Part shown: in pieces, positions 7,017 to 17,100 of the stretch
Numbering within the stretch: the first letter of the stretch is position 1
Layout of the letters: each line of letters opens with the position of its first letter
Assembly: GCA_002425245.1 (NCBI GenBank)
Contig: DILW01000167.1
Location: 1-17,808 of the forward strand
Length of the DNA stretch: 17,808 bases
Origin: Betaproteobacteria bacterium UBA5582
GTDB taxonomy: Bacteria > Pseudomonadota > Gammaproteobacteria > Burkholderiales > Rhodocyclaceae
Direction of reading: 5' to 3'
Notes under the pieces: model-generated
Told to the model about the DNA's origin: nothing
Databases searched by the model: none
What the model saw: the letters and a program-made list of their open reading frames with translations, nothing else
Translations under genes and position numbers: made by a program

Positions 7017-7667
7017 ATGGAAAAGAACAGCAACGCCAGTCCTTGGTCGGAAGACAACGATGCCATCCAGCAACTGGCACTGGAAGACTGCGCCAAACGG
7101 CAGCGCATCGACCACAGCGTTTCCGTGTTGGTCCTGCCTGCCGGCCAATGCAAGCTGGCCGTGCGTTTTGCCCAACTCGACGCCCAGGTCACCGTGGCCG
7201 ACCTGAATGAGCGACAGCGCGAAATCGAGGGGCGCATCCTCGCTTCCGGTCTGGCCGGCAACATCCATTTCGCCGAGACCGAGTTGCCGGCTCCGCCCGC
7301 TACCGATGCCGGTGCGCCCTACGACATCATCGTCTTCCGCCACGGCCTGTGCGCCCTGCCGTATGCCCAGGCGAAACTGCTGATTCGCCAGTTGATGCAG
7401 AAGCTCAAGATCGGCGGCAAGCTCTACCTCTCCATCCTTGGCCTGCATTCGGAACTTGGCGAAGGCTACGCGGGGCGCGAACAGTCGATCTATGAGCGCT
7501 ACAGCCCGCTCTCTCCGAGCATCGCCCGCAAATACGACATCCACGGCGAGGTCTGTCTCTACTCCGAGCGCGACCTGTTCCTGCTGTTGCTCGAATCGGG
7601 GGCCAGCGTACTTCGTACCTTGACCACCACTTGGGGTAACGTCAAGGCAGTGGCCGTTCGGGTTTGA
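7017..7667 (+). CDS. Methyltransferase-like protein, function unknown
   Basis: This 216-residue cytoplasmic protein has the outline of a class I SAM-dependent methyltransferase. VLVLPAGQCKLA (37-48) sits where the glycine-rich SAM loop is expected, followed by VTVADLNE (58-65) with the acidic residue that usually binds the SAM ribose. YDIIVFRHGLCALP and LKIGGKLYLSILG match motifs IV and V. The glycine loop is degenerate (one glycine instead of GxGxG), so SAM binding is not certain. A strong AGGGGG precedes the ATG. The gene diverges from gltI, and its stop overlaps the start of the downstream kinase gene (TGATG), so the two are probably made together. I do not recognise a substrate. Confidence 0.75.
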   Translation: MEKNSNASPWSEDNDAIQQLALEDCAKRQRIDHSVSVLVLPAGQCKLAVRFAQLDAQVTVADLNERQREIEGRILASGLAGNIHFAETELPAPPATDAGAPYDIIVFRHGLCALPYAQAKLLIRQLMQKLKIGGKLYLSILGLHSELGEGYAGREQSIYERYSPLSPSIARKYDIHGEVCLYSERDLFLLLLESGASVLRTLTTTWGNVKAVAVRV

Positions 7668-8560
7668 TGCGACTGGGGATAGACCTAGGCGGCACCAAGA
7701 TCGAAATCGCCGCACTCGCTACCGACGGCAGTGAGCTATTGCGCCAGCGCATCGCCACCCCACAGGGCGATTATCCGGCCACCCTGCAGGCCATCGCCGG
7801 GCTGGTGGCACGCGCCGAATCCCAACTCGGGCAACGCGGCAGCGTCGGCATCGGAATTCCGGGGGCTGAATCGCTGGTCGACGGGCGGATCAAGAACGCC
7901 AACTCGACCTGTCTGATCGGCCGGCCGCTGCGTACCGACCTGGAGCAATTGCTGCAACGGGATATCCGTCTCGCCAACGATGCCAACTGCTTCGCCCTTT
8001 CGGAAGCGGTCGACGGCGCCGGACGTGGTGCCCGCTGCGTTTTCGGGGTCATTCTCGGCACCGGGGTCGGCGGCGGCATCGTCATCGATGGCCGGGTCCT
8101 GGTCGGTGCCAACGCCATTGCCGGCGAGTGGGGGCACAATCCACTGGCGCCGACCAGCGATGACCCGCTACCCACCCTGCCCTGTTATTGCGGCCGCCAG
8201 GGCTGTGTCGAAACCTGGCTGTCCGGCCCGGGGCTGGCCGCCGATCATCGCCGCGTCACCGGTAGCGAATTTTCTGCCGAAGCCATCGCCACCCGAGCCG
8301 ACGCTGGCGACCCGGACTGCCAGGCGACGCTCGGGCGTCATGCCAGGCGACTTGGGCGCGCGCTGGCCGCCGTGATCAACCTGCTTGACCCCGAGGTCAT
8401 CGTGCTCGGCGGCGGCCTGTCGAAGATCGAACGCCTGTACCGCGAACTGCCCGAATACTGCGCGCCGCACGTATTTTCCGATGAGGTCCGGACCCGTTTT
8501 GTCCCGCCAGTACACGGCGATTCTTCCGGCGTACGCGGTGCGGCGTGGCTGTGGAATTGA
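7667..8560 (+). CDS. ROK-family sugar kinase (fructokinase/N-acetylglucosamine kinase-like)
   Basis: This 297-residue cytoplasmic kinase probably phosphorylates a hexose with ATP. It has the phosphate-binding motif DLGGTK (6-11), LANDANCFALSE with catalytic base D105, GTGVGGG (131-137), and the ROK zinc site made by H157 in GEWGH with C173, C175 and C180 in CYCGRQGC, followed by VETWLSG. The second glycine-rich loop VIVLGGGLS is near the C-terminus. A TTG three bases upstream is also open, but the ATG overlapping the previous stop is the better start. The motif set fits the Mak/NagK subgroup, and fructose or GlcNAc is the likeliest substrate. No sugar transporter of a known kind is adjacent, only the MFS gene. 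Confidence 0.88.
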   Translation: MRLGIDLGGTKIEIAALATDGSELLRQRIATPQGDYPATLQAIAGLVARAESQLGQRGSVGIGIPGAESLVDGRIKNANSTCLIGRPLRTDLEQLLQRDIRLANDANCFALSEAVDGAGRGARCVFGVILGTGVGGGIVIDGRVLVGANAIAGEWGHNPLAPTSDDPLPTLPCYCGRQGCVETWLSGPGLAADHRRVTGSEFSAEAIATRADAGDPDCQATLGRHARRLGRALAAVINLLDPEVIVLGGGLSKIERLYRELPEYCAPHVFSDEVRTRFVPPVHGDSSGVRGAAWLWN

Positions 8561-8598
8561 TGGCACAATCCCGCCCCTGCCCTTGATTTGCCCACCAC

Positions 8599-8612
8599 GT
8601 TCCACGTGAAAC
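8599..8612. other. parS-like chromosome partition site
   Basis: GTTCCACGTGAAAC matches all defined positions of the 14-nt parS core GTTNCACGTGNAAC; the outermost T and A of the 16-nt form are not kept. The site ends 10 nt before the MFS ATG and touches its Shine-Dalgarno (GGAG at 8614-8617). Bound ParB could therefore affect that gene. Two other CACGTG hexamers in the window lack the flanking bases. Confidence 0.75.
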
Positions 8613-8622
8613 CGGAGCCGGC

Positions 8623-9840
8623 ATGAGCCATCCCGATCCGCGCAGCCTGATGCTGCGTCTGTTCCTGCCATTCGCCGCAGGCTACTTCCTGTCCTACCTT
8701 TACCGCACGGTCAATGCCGTGCTCGGCCCGGTCATCGCTGGCGAACTGGCCTTGCCGGACAACGCGCTCGGCCTGTTGACCAGCACGTACTTCCTGGCTT
8801 TCGGTGCTGCCCAGTTGCCACTTGGCATGCTGCTCGACCGCTTTGGCCCGCGCAGGGTCGAAGCAGTGCTGCTGGCGATCGCTGCCAGCGGCGCCACCGT
8901 CTTCGCCCTGGCCGACGGACTGAGCGGCCTGACCCTCGGTCGGGCATTGATCGGACTCGGCGTTTCGGCCTGCCTGATGGCCTCCTTCAAGGCCTTTACC
9001 CAATGGTTCCCGCCCGAACGCCAGGCTTCACTGACTGGCTGGATCATGGCTTCCGGTGGGCTCGGGGCGCTGGCCGCCGCCAAGCCGCTGGAGATCGCCC
9101 TCGGCTTCACCGGCTGGCGCGAGATCGTCTTCGCGCTGGCGGCCGTCACCCTGCTCGTTGCCGCCCTGCTCTGGCGACTGGTGCCGGACAAGCCGAGCGA
9201 AGGCCGCAGCCCCGGTTTCGCCGAACAGATGGCCGGCGTCCGGCAGATTTTCGCCAGCCCGCACTTCTGGCGCTACGCGCCGATGGGTTTCTGCTTCACT
9301 GGGGGGTTCATGGCCGTCCAGGGGCTGTGGGCCTCGCGCTGGATGAACGTGCTCGAACAGCTCGACGCCACCGCCGTTGCCGCCCGCCTGACCTGGATGG
9401 GTGTGGCCATGCTCGGCGGCTTCCTGTTCATGGGCTTTTTCGCTACCGCCCTGGTCCACCGCGGCGTGCCGCTGGAGAAGCTGTTCCGCGCAGCGATGAT
9501 CACCGCCTTTGCCGCTTTCGCCGCCATCTGCGTACACCCGGCCTGGGCCGGCGACTGGCTGTGGCCACTGCTTGGTGCCTGTTTCTCGCTCTCCAACATC
9601 GCTTACTCGCTGGTTGCCCAGGCGTTCCCGCCGACCATGTCGGGACGTGCGAATACCGCCCTGAACCTGCTCGTCTTCTTTGGCGCCTTTGGTCTGCAGT
9701 GGGGCATCGGCGGCTTCGTCGATGCCCTGCAGGCGGCCGGTCAGGACACGGCCACTGCGTATCGCACCGCTTTTTACAGCCTGCTCGGCCTACAGGCGCT
9801 GGCCATGCTCTGGTTCCTGCGCCCCCGACGGATGGTTTGA
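8623..9840 (+). CDS. MFS transporter
   Basis: This 405-residue inner membrane protein has about 11-12 hydrophobic segments in two halves. The major facilitator loop between segments 2 and 3 reads GMLLDRFGPRR. The segment-4 region GRALIGLGVSACLMASFKA and the central loop with PDKPSEGRSPGF fit a 12-segment MFS protein of the sugar-phosphate/anion or nitrate-type cluster, but I cannot name a substrate. GGAG precedes the ATG. It follows the ROK kinase by 62 bp on the same strand, which makes a carbohydrate-related substrate thinkable but unproven. Its last 51 bp overlap the minus-strand gene that ends at 9790. Confidence 0.9.
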   Translation: MSHPDPRSLMLRLFLPFAAGYFLSYLYRTVNAVLGPVIAGELALPDNALGLLTSTYFLAFGAAQLPLGMLLDRFGPRRVEAVLLAIAASGATVFALADGLSGLTLGRALIGLGVSACLMASFKAFTQWFPPERQASLTGWIMASGGLGALAAAKPLEIALGFTGWREIVFALAAVTLLVAALLWRLVPDKPSEGRSPGFAEQMAGVRQIFASPHFWRYAPMGFCFTGGFMAVQGLWASRWMNVLEQLDATAVAARLTWMGVAMLGGFLFMGFFATALVHRGVPLEKLFRAAMITAFAAFAAICVHPAWAGDWLWPLLGACFSLSNIAYSLVAQAFPPTMSGRANTALNLLVFFGAFGLQWGIGGFVDALQAAGQDTATAYRTAFYSLLGLQALAMLWFLRPRRMV

Positions 9841-10761
9841 GCTGACCAGGTCAAGTTGCTGCATCAGCCCGCTGCTCCCGTTCTCCATCAGGTACAAGCC
9901 GGCCGCCCGGATCTGCCCGAGAAGTTCGTTATCGGCATTCTTGAGCGCAAAGGGCGCCTCGACCGCGCCGGTGAATAAGGCGCCGACCCCCGCTTCGCCC
10001 AAGGAGCGGTAGCTGTCACCCGACCACAGCCCAAGGCTGGCGTAAGCGCTGTCGCCTTCATCGATCCAGCCATTGCCATCGTGATCCAGCCTGGCCAGGT
10101 CAGCAAAGCCATCGCCGCTGCGGGTACCGAACAGCTCGCTGCCATCGTCGGCCCGGCCGTTGCCGTTGCGATCAAAGACCAGGAAACAGTTACCGTCGGC
10201 CAGACCGGGCAAATACTCGGGCTTGCCGTCGCTGTCGAGGTCGAACTTGAAACGCTGGTCGGTCAGCTGGCAGTAGCTGCCGTCGAAGTTGAGTACCAGC
10301 GGGTCGCGTAACTCGATGCTGCCGGACTCTTCGCTACGGTTTTCCCGGCTGTAAGAGCGCGCCATGTCGAGCTGGAAGGCAAAGTCGATTTCCCGCCCGT
10401 CGCTGGTTTTCACCAGTCCTTTACCGCAAACCTGAGTCGATTCGGATTCGCAAATCCTTTCATGTACGACATTTCGCCAATGGATCTGGCGGTGCGGACG
10501 ATTCGATTCTGCCCCACCATCCTGATCGGCGGCAATTTTCGTCCGGGTTTGCCGGCCATCCATTGCCGCCAGGATGGCGTCGATCAGCGCTTCAAGCATC
10601 TTCTTGACCTGCTCGAGCTGTATTGTCTCCGTACAGGCTTCGTCGCTGGCCAAACCCTGGAAAAGCTGGCCAAAGCTCAGTTCGCTCTCTCTGATAACGC
10701 TGCGGCTGCGGCTGGCCACATGACTCGCCGCCAATTCGACAGTCGCTTCCTGAATTTTCAT
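9790..10761 (-). CDS. Unknown protein with calcium-loop-like repeats
   Basis: I do not recognise a named family for this 323-residue protein. Residues 1-70 are polar and helical, 70-150 look poorly ordered, and 150-300 hold three DxDxDG-type loops: DLDSDGK (174-180), DRNGNGRADDGSE (197-209) and DHDGNGWIDEGD (226-237). Such loops bind calcium in EF-hand, dockerin and RTX-associated modules, and DRNGNG...DDGSELFG is common in bacterial surface or RTX-linked proteins. No N-terminal signal peptide is visible, so it is cytoplasmic or exported another way. AGGAG before the ATG at 10761 decides the start over an ATG 13 codons upstream. It follows priA by 51 bp. Its variable C-terminus overlaps the end of the MFS gene. 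Confidence 0.8.
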   Translation of the reverse strand: MKIQEATVELAASHVASRSRSVIRESELSFGQLFQGLASDEACTETIQLEQVKKMLEALIDAILAAMDGRQTRTKIAADQDGGAESNRPHRQIHWRNVVHERICESESTQVCGKGLVKTSDGREIDFAFQLDMARSYSRENRSEESGSIELRDPLVLNFDGSYCQLTDQRFKFDLDSDGKPEYLPGLADGNCFLVFDRNGNGRADDGSELFGTRSGDGFADLARLDHDGNGWIDEGDSAYASLGLWSGDSYRSLGEAGVGALFTGAVEAPFALKNADNELLGQIRAAGLYLMENGSSGLMQQLDLVSSNHPSGAQEPEHGQRL

Positions 10762-10767
10762 GATCTG

Positions 10768-10772
10768 CTCCT
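10768..10772 (-). promoter_or_regulatory. Ribosome binding site deciding the start of the calcium-loop protein
   Basis: AGGAG on the minus strand lies 6 nt before the ATG at 10761, favouring MKIQEATVEL as the N-terminus over an upstream in-frame ATG that has no such site. Confidence 0.75.
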
Positions 10773-10812
10773 TGCTGTCATCGGGAACAGAGCACTGCAA
10801 GGGGTATGCCCG

Positions 10813-12795
<1,983 letters not shown>

Positions 12796-12877
12796 GATCA
12801 GTCCGGAAATGAGCCAGTTTGGCGGGGGAATGATTTGTCCACAAAAGCTGTGGATAACTTTGTGGATGAAGGCGAGG

Positions 12878-12900
12878 AAAAAACGCTAAGTCAGCGTTTT
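12878..12900. terminator. Bidirectional terminator-like hairpin downstream of hemE
   Basis: AAAACGCT and AGCGTTTT form an 8-bp stem around AAGTC. On the minus strand the stem is followed by six T, and on the plus strand it ends in four T, so it could stop transcription from hemE (ending 163 bp upstream) and also from the other side. It sits between the left DnaA-box cluster and the AT-rich core. Only five pairs contain the ACGCT core, so strength is moderate. Confidence 0.55.
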
Positions 12901-12961
12901 GTAAGGCTTTTGTTATCTTGCCGAAATAATAAGCAAAAAACAAAAACCTTTATATTCATGG

Positions 12962-12987
12962 ACTTGAACAAGTTCTCCCTTGTCAAG
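12962..12987. repeat. Two short palindromes inside the DnaA-box region
   Basis: ACTTG-AA-CAAGT (12962-12973) and CTTG-T-CAAG (12979-12987) are adjacent inverted repeats sharing CTTG/CAAG arms. The 8-mer GTCAAGCC at 12982-12989 recurs at 13035-13042, next to the second perfect DnaA box. They could bind a dimeric protein; none can be named. Confidence 0.4.
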
Positions 12988-13062
12988 CCGGTTGCGCAAA
13001 TTTTTCCACCGACCGGGGTAATTTCTGTGAATAAGTCAAGCCCCGCGCCGGTGGATGAGCCT

Positions 13063-14130
13063 TTACTTACGTAAGAGGCGGCTGTAGCTATGGACCGTAT
13101 CGACCAACACCGAGACATTTTCCGGCGGGGTGTACTGCGAGATGCCGTGACCCAAATTGAAGACGTGGCCAGTATTGCCCGGACCGTAGCTGTCGAGCAC
13201 CTTGCGGGTTTCGGCAGCGATCGTTTCCGGGGTGCCGAACAGCACGTTCGGGTCGATGTTGCCCTGCAGCGCGACCTGGTCACCAACGCGACGACGGGCT
13301 TCGCCGATATCGATGGTCCAGTCCAGGCCGACGCCGTCGCAGCCGATGGCCGCGATCTTCTCCAGCCACAGGCCGCCGTTCTTGGTGAACACGATGCTCG
13401 GAATGCGCTGACCGTCCTTTTCCTTCTTCAGGCCGGCGACGATGCGCTGCATGTAGGCCAGCGAGAATTCCTGATAAGCCGCCGCCGACAGCGAGCCGCC
13501 CCAGGTGTCGAAAATCATCACCGCCTGGGCACCGGAATCGATCTGCGCGTTCAGATAGCTGGTCACCGCATCGGCAGTCACTGACAGGATCTTGTGCAGC
13601 AGGTCCGGTCGGCTGTACATCATGCCCTTGATGTGGCGGAAGTCCGACGAGCCCTGGCCTTCGATCATGTAGCAGGCGAGCGTGTACGGGCTGCCGGAGA
13701 AGCCGATCAGCGGTACCGAGTTGTCGAGTGCGCGACGGATTTCCGCGACCGCATCCATGACGTAGCCGAGGTGGTCGTAAGGATCGGGCGCAGTCAGGTT
13801 GTTGATCGCCCATTCCTCGCGCAGCGGGCGCTCGAATTTCGGCCCCTCGCCTTCGGCGAAATACAGGCCCAGGCCCATCGCGTCGGGCACGGTGAGGATG
13901 TCGGAGAACAGGATGGCGGCGTCGAGGTCGTAACGGGCCAGCGGCTGTAGCGTCACTTCGCAGGCAAGCGACGGAGTCTTGCACAAATTCAGGAAGTTGC
14001 CGGCCCGTTTGCGCGTGGCACAGTACTCCGGCAGGTAGCGACCGGCCTGGCGCATCAGCCACAGCGGGGTGTATTCGGTCGGCTCCTTCAGCAGGGCACG
14101 CAGGAAGGTATCGTTCTTGGGTCGGCTCAC
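13063..14130 (-). CDS. hemE: Uroporphyrinogen decarboxylase
   Basis: This 355-residue cytoplasmic enzyme decarboxylates uroporphyrinogen III to coproporphyrinogen III in haem synthesis. Family signatures are PLWLMRQAGRY (22-32), the essential aspartate D77 in FSDILTVPDAMG, GFSGSPYTL (143-151), Y154, and the C-terminal FNLGHGI. Length is normal. The start is GTG, since the frame and the family N-terminus (KNDTFLRALL) leave no ATG; GGAG lies 9 nt upstream. It follows the RND gene by 43 bp on the same strand and may share its transcript. The hairpin at 12878-12900 probably ends it before priA. Confidence 0.97.
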   Translation of the reverse strand: MSRPKNDTFLRALLKEPTEYTPLWLMRQAGRYLPEYCATRKRAGNFLNLCKTPSLACEVTLQPLARYDLDAAILFSDILTVPDAMGLGLYFAEGEGPKFERPLREEWAINNLTAPDPYDHLGYVMDAVAEIRRALDNSVPLIGFSGSPYTLACYMIEGQGSSDFRHIKGMMYSRPDLLHKILSVTADAVTSYLNAQIDSGAQAVMIFDTWGGSLSAAAYQEFSLAYMQRIVAGLKKEKDGQRIPSIVFTKNGGLWLEKIAAIGCDGVGLDWTIDIGEARRRVGDQVALQGNIDPNVLFGTPETIAAETRKVLDSYGPGNTGHVFNLGHGISQYTPPENVSVLVDTVHSYSRLLRK

Positions 14131-14173
14131 GCTCTACTCCGCCAGAAAATCAGAAAACCGTGATTATCCGCCT

Positions 14174-17100
14174 TTAGGCACTGGCGGTCACGCGGCGTCG
14201 CATCGTCATCCAGTACAACAAGGGAATCACGAACACTGTCAGCAGACTGGAAAATGCCAATCCCCAGACGATGGACTGGGCCACGGGGCCCCACAGCAGG
14301 GATTCGCCGGCCAAGCCGAAGGCCAGCGAAAAAAGACCACCGATGGTGGTAACCGAAGTGATCAGGATCGGCACGATGCGTCGCCGGGCAGCATAAACTG
14401 CGGCGTGCAGGACGCCCATGCCCTCGGCCAGCCGCTGGTTGGCGGCATCGATGAGGACGATGGCCGAATTGACGGCGATGCCGGTCAGCGCGATGACCCC
14501 ATAGAGGGTGTACAGGGACAACGGATTGCCGGATATCAGCAGACCGAGAACGACGCCGGTAAAGGCCAGGGGCACGGTCACCAGGATCAGCAAGGGCTGG
14601 AAATAGCTGCGGAACTGGGTGGCCAGGATCAGGTAGATCAGGCCGACGCCGAGCGCAAACAGCGCCAGCATGGCATCGAGGCTTTCGTTGATGTCGTCGA
14701 GCTCACCGGAAAAATCAAGATTCACCCCCGGATAGCGGGCGGCGATCTTCCGCCATTCCTCGCGCAGGATGCGGTTGGCTTCGACGGTATCGGTGACCTC
14801 CTTGTCCAGATCGGCTTCGACCGTGGTCGCCCGCATCAGGTTGTAGCGCTTGATGACCCCCTTGCCGGTACGCGTTTCAGCCTGTACCAGTGCCCCCAGC
14901 GACGTGGTCTGACGGCCGTCGGGCAGGGCCAGGGCAATGGGTGTCGCCAGCAGATCGGTGATGTCCTGACCAATCGCGCCGCCATGATTGGCGCGCACCC
15001 GCAGTTCGATCTTCTCCCCTTGATCCCGGGTCTGAGCGATGACCTCGCCATCAACATGCAGGCGCAGCAAGCGCGCCACCCGGCCCGCATCTAGACCGGC
15101 GGCAGCCAGTGCCTCGCGGTCCAGCGTCAGCACCAGTTGCGGGCGGCCGGGAATATCGTCGTCGACCACATCCTTGCTGCCGGGAATGGCGCGGGCAATC
15201 GCCAGCACGGCGTCTGCAGCGGCCCGCAGCTCGAGCGGATCGTTGCCGCGCACGCGGACCTTGACCGGCTTTTCCAGCGGCGGCCCGCCCGAAATCATGG
15301 TGAAACTGATTTTCCCCGGTCCGGGCAGCGCCTCGACCGTCGGCCGCATGGCGGCGACGATTTCCTGAACATCGCGCGCCTCGTCGCCAACGATGTCACG
15401 CGGATTGAGGGAAACGATGACCTGACCGTAGATGTCGCCGTAGAGCGGTTCGGTATCGGTGAACTTGATGCCGGCGTAGGCGGCGACATTACGTGCCTCC
15501 CCAGCCTGGAGGTATTTACGCACTTCGGCCTCGACCCTGGATGCTTGGGCCATGGTCTCTTCAATCGGCGCCCCGGCCGGCATATCGACGTTGACATAGA
15601 ACAGGCGCAGCGGATCGAAGGCAAAGAACTGCATGCGCACCGCGCCGCCAGCGACGGCGCCCACGGCCAACACGAAGATCAGTCCCGCCACGCCGAGAGA
15701 CAAACGGGGCCAGCGTAGGGAAACCAACAGCCAGCGGGCATAGCGAACACGCAGACGATGGTTGAAGCGCGCCCGCCAATCATCTGCCGGGGGACGCCGA
15801 CCCACGGCCGCCACATGGACAGGTAGCATCCAGTAGGCTTCAAGCAGGCTGATCGCCAGCGCCAGGGTAATGATGAAGGGGATCACGAACATGAACTTGC
15901 CGACAATCCCGGGCAGCAGCATCAGGGGCAGGAAGGCAGCCATCGTCGTCAGCACCGAGGCGGTCACCGGTGCAAACACCTCGCGCATGGCGTCGAGCGA
16001 GGCATCAAGTGCCGCCAGACCTCGCTGCATCTTGTAGTAGATGGTCTCGACCACGACCACCGCATCGTCGACGACCATGCCGAGAACGATCACAACACCG
16101 AGCAGCACCGAGATGTTGACCGTATAACCAAGCATTGCCAGCACGGCAAAGGTGCCGGCGAGAGAAAATGGCAGGCCAAGCCCGACCAGCAGCGAAATAC
16201 GGGTACCGAGAAAAAGCCAGCAGATGAGCAGCACGATGGCCAGCCCGACCACGGCATTGGCTTCCATGATGCTGATCGATTCTCGGGTCGGAATGGTCTG
16301 GTCGTCGAGGAGTTCGAGGCGGATGCCATCAGCTGCAAGCAAGGGGTTTCGGTCGGCAATGAATGCATTGATGCGCTCGATCAGGTCCAGCGTGTTGACC
16401 CGGTTCTTCTTGGTGATCGACAGCATCACCGCTGGTTGCCCCTCGTGGCTGGCGAGGCTGCCGGCCTTGGCCCGGGCGCGCGAAACCTCGGCCACCGAGC
16501 CAAGCGGTACCTGGGCCCGCCCAGTACCAACGGGAATGTCGGCAATCCGCTCGGGATCGATATGCTCGCCAAGCACGCGGACCATCCAGGCATTGCGTTC
16601 CCCGCCCGATTGCGTCTCGACCTTGCCGGCGAAAACGTCGCGGAACCAGGCCTGGGTTGCATCGGCCACCTGCGTCGCCGACAAACCGCGATTGGCCAGC
16701 GCCACCGGATCGAACTCGACCAGCAGTTCCGGGTCCTGGAGGCCGGTGGCGAATACCTGGTCCACCCCGCTCATGCGCTCGAATTCGTTCTTCAGCAGGC
16801 GTGCGCGCTGGCGCAACACCTCGTCGGCGGCCTGCCCGGTGACCAGCACCAATGCAGTTGGGAAGCCGTTGGAGGTGGTGACTTCCAGAACCCTCGGCTC
16901 CTTGGCGATATCGGGTAGTTCGCTACTCGCCTTGTTCTGGATGTCACGGCGCAAGTCATTGATGCGCTTGTCAAAGACAGGGGCCGGAATATCGCGGAAA
17001 CGGACCAGGATGTTGGAAACATTCTCGCGCGACGAGGAGAGTACGAAGCGGATGTCCGCGACTCCCTTGATCGCGTCCTCCAGCGGTTCGGTAACCCGCT

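Larger units (their letters stand above)
12835..13058. other. Cluster of DnaA boxes flanking an AT-rich core: candidate replication origin (oriC)
   Basis: Two boxes fit TTATNCACA perfectly: 12849-12857 (minus, TTATCCACA) and 13026-13034 (minus, TTATTCACA). Near matches are TTGTCCACA at 12835-12843 (plus), TCATCCACA at 12861-12869 (minus), TTTTCCACC at 13002-13010 (plus) and TCATCCACC at 13050-13058 (minus). The left cluster has 12- and 14-nt steps; the right cluster has exactly 24-nt steps. Between them, positions 12901-12960 are 72% A+T (43 of 60) in otherwise GC-rich DNA, which fits a duplex-unwinding element. It lies between hemE and priA. In Caulobacter the origin also lies beside hemE. 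No dnaA gene is in the window, so a DnaA-regulated promoter or DnaA-titration site remains possible. Confidence 0.65.

Noticed and set aside
10770..10803. CCTTGC/GCAAGG inverted repeat between priA and the calcium-loop gene as a terminator
   Set aside because: The arms are 6 bp with a 22-nt loop, there is no T-tract, and it overlaps the ribosome site of the downstream gene.
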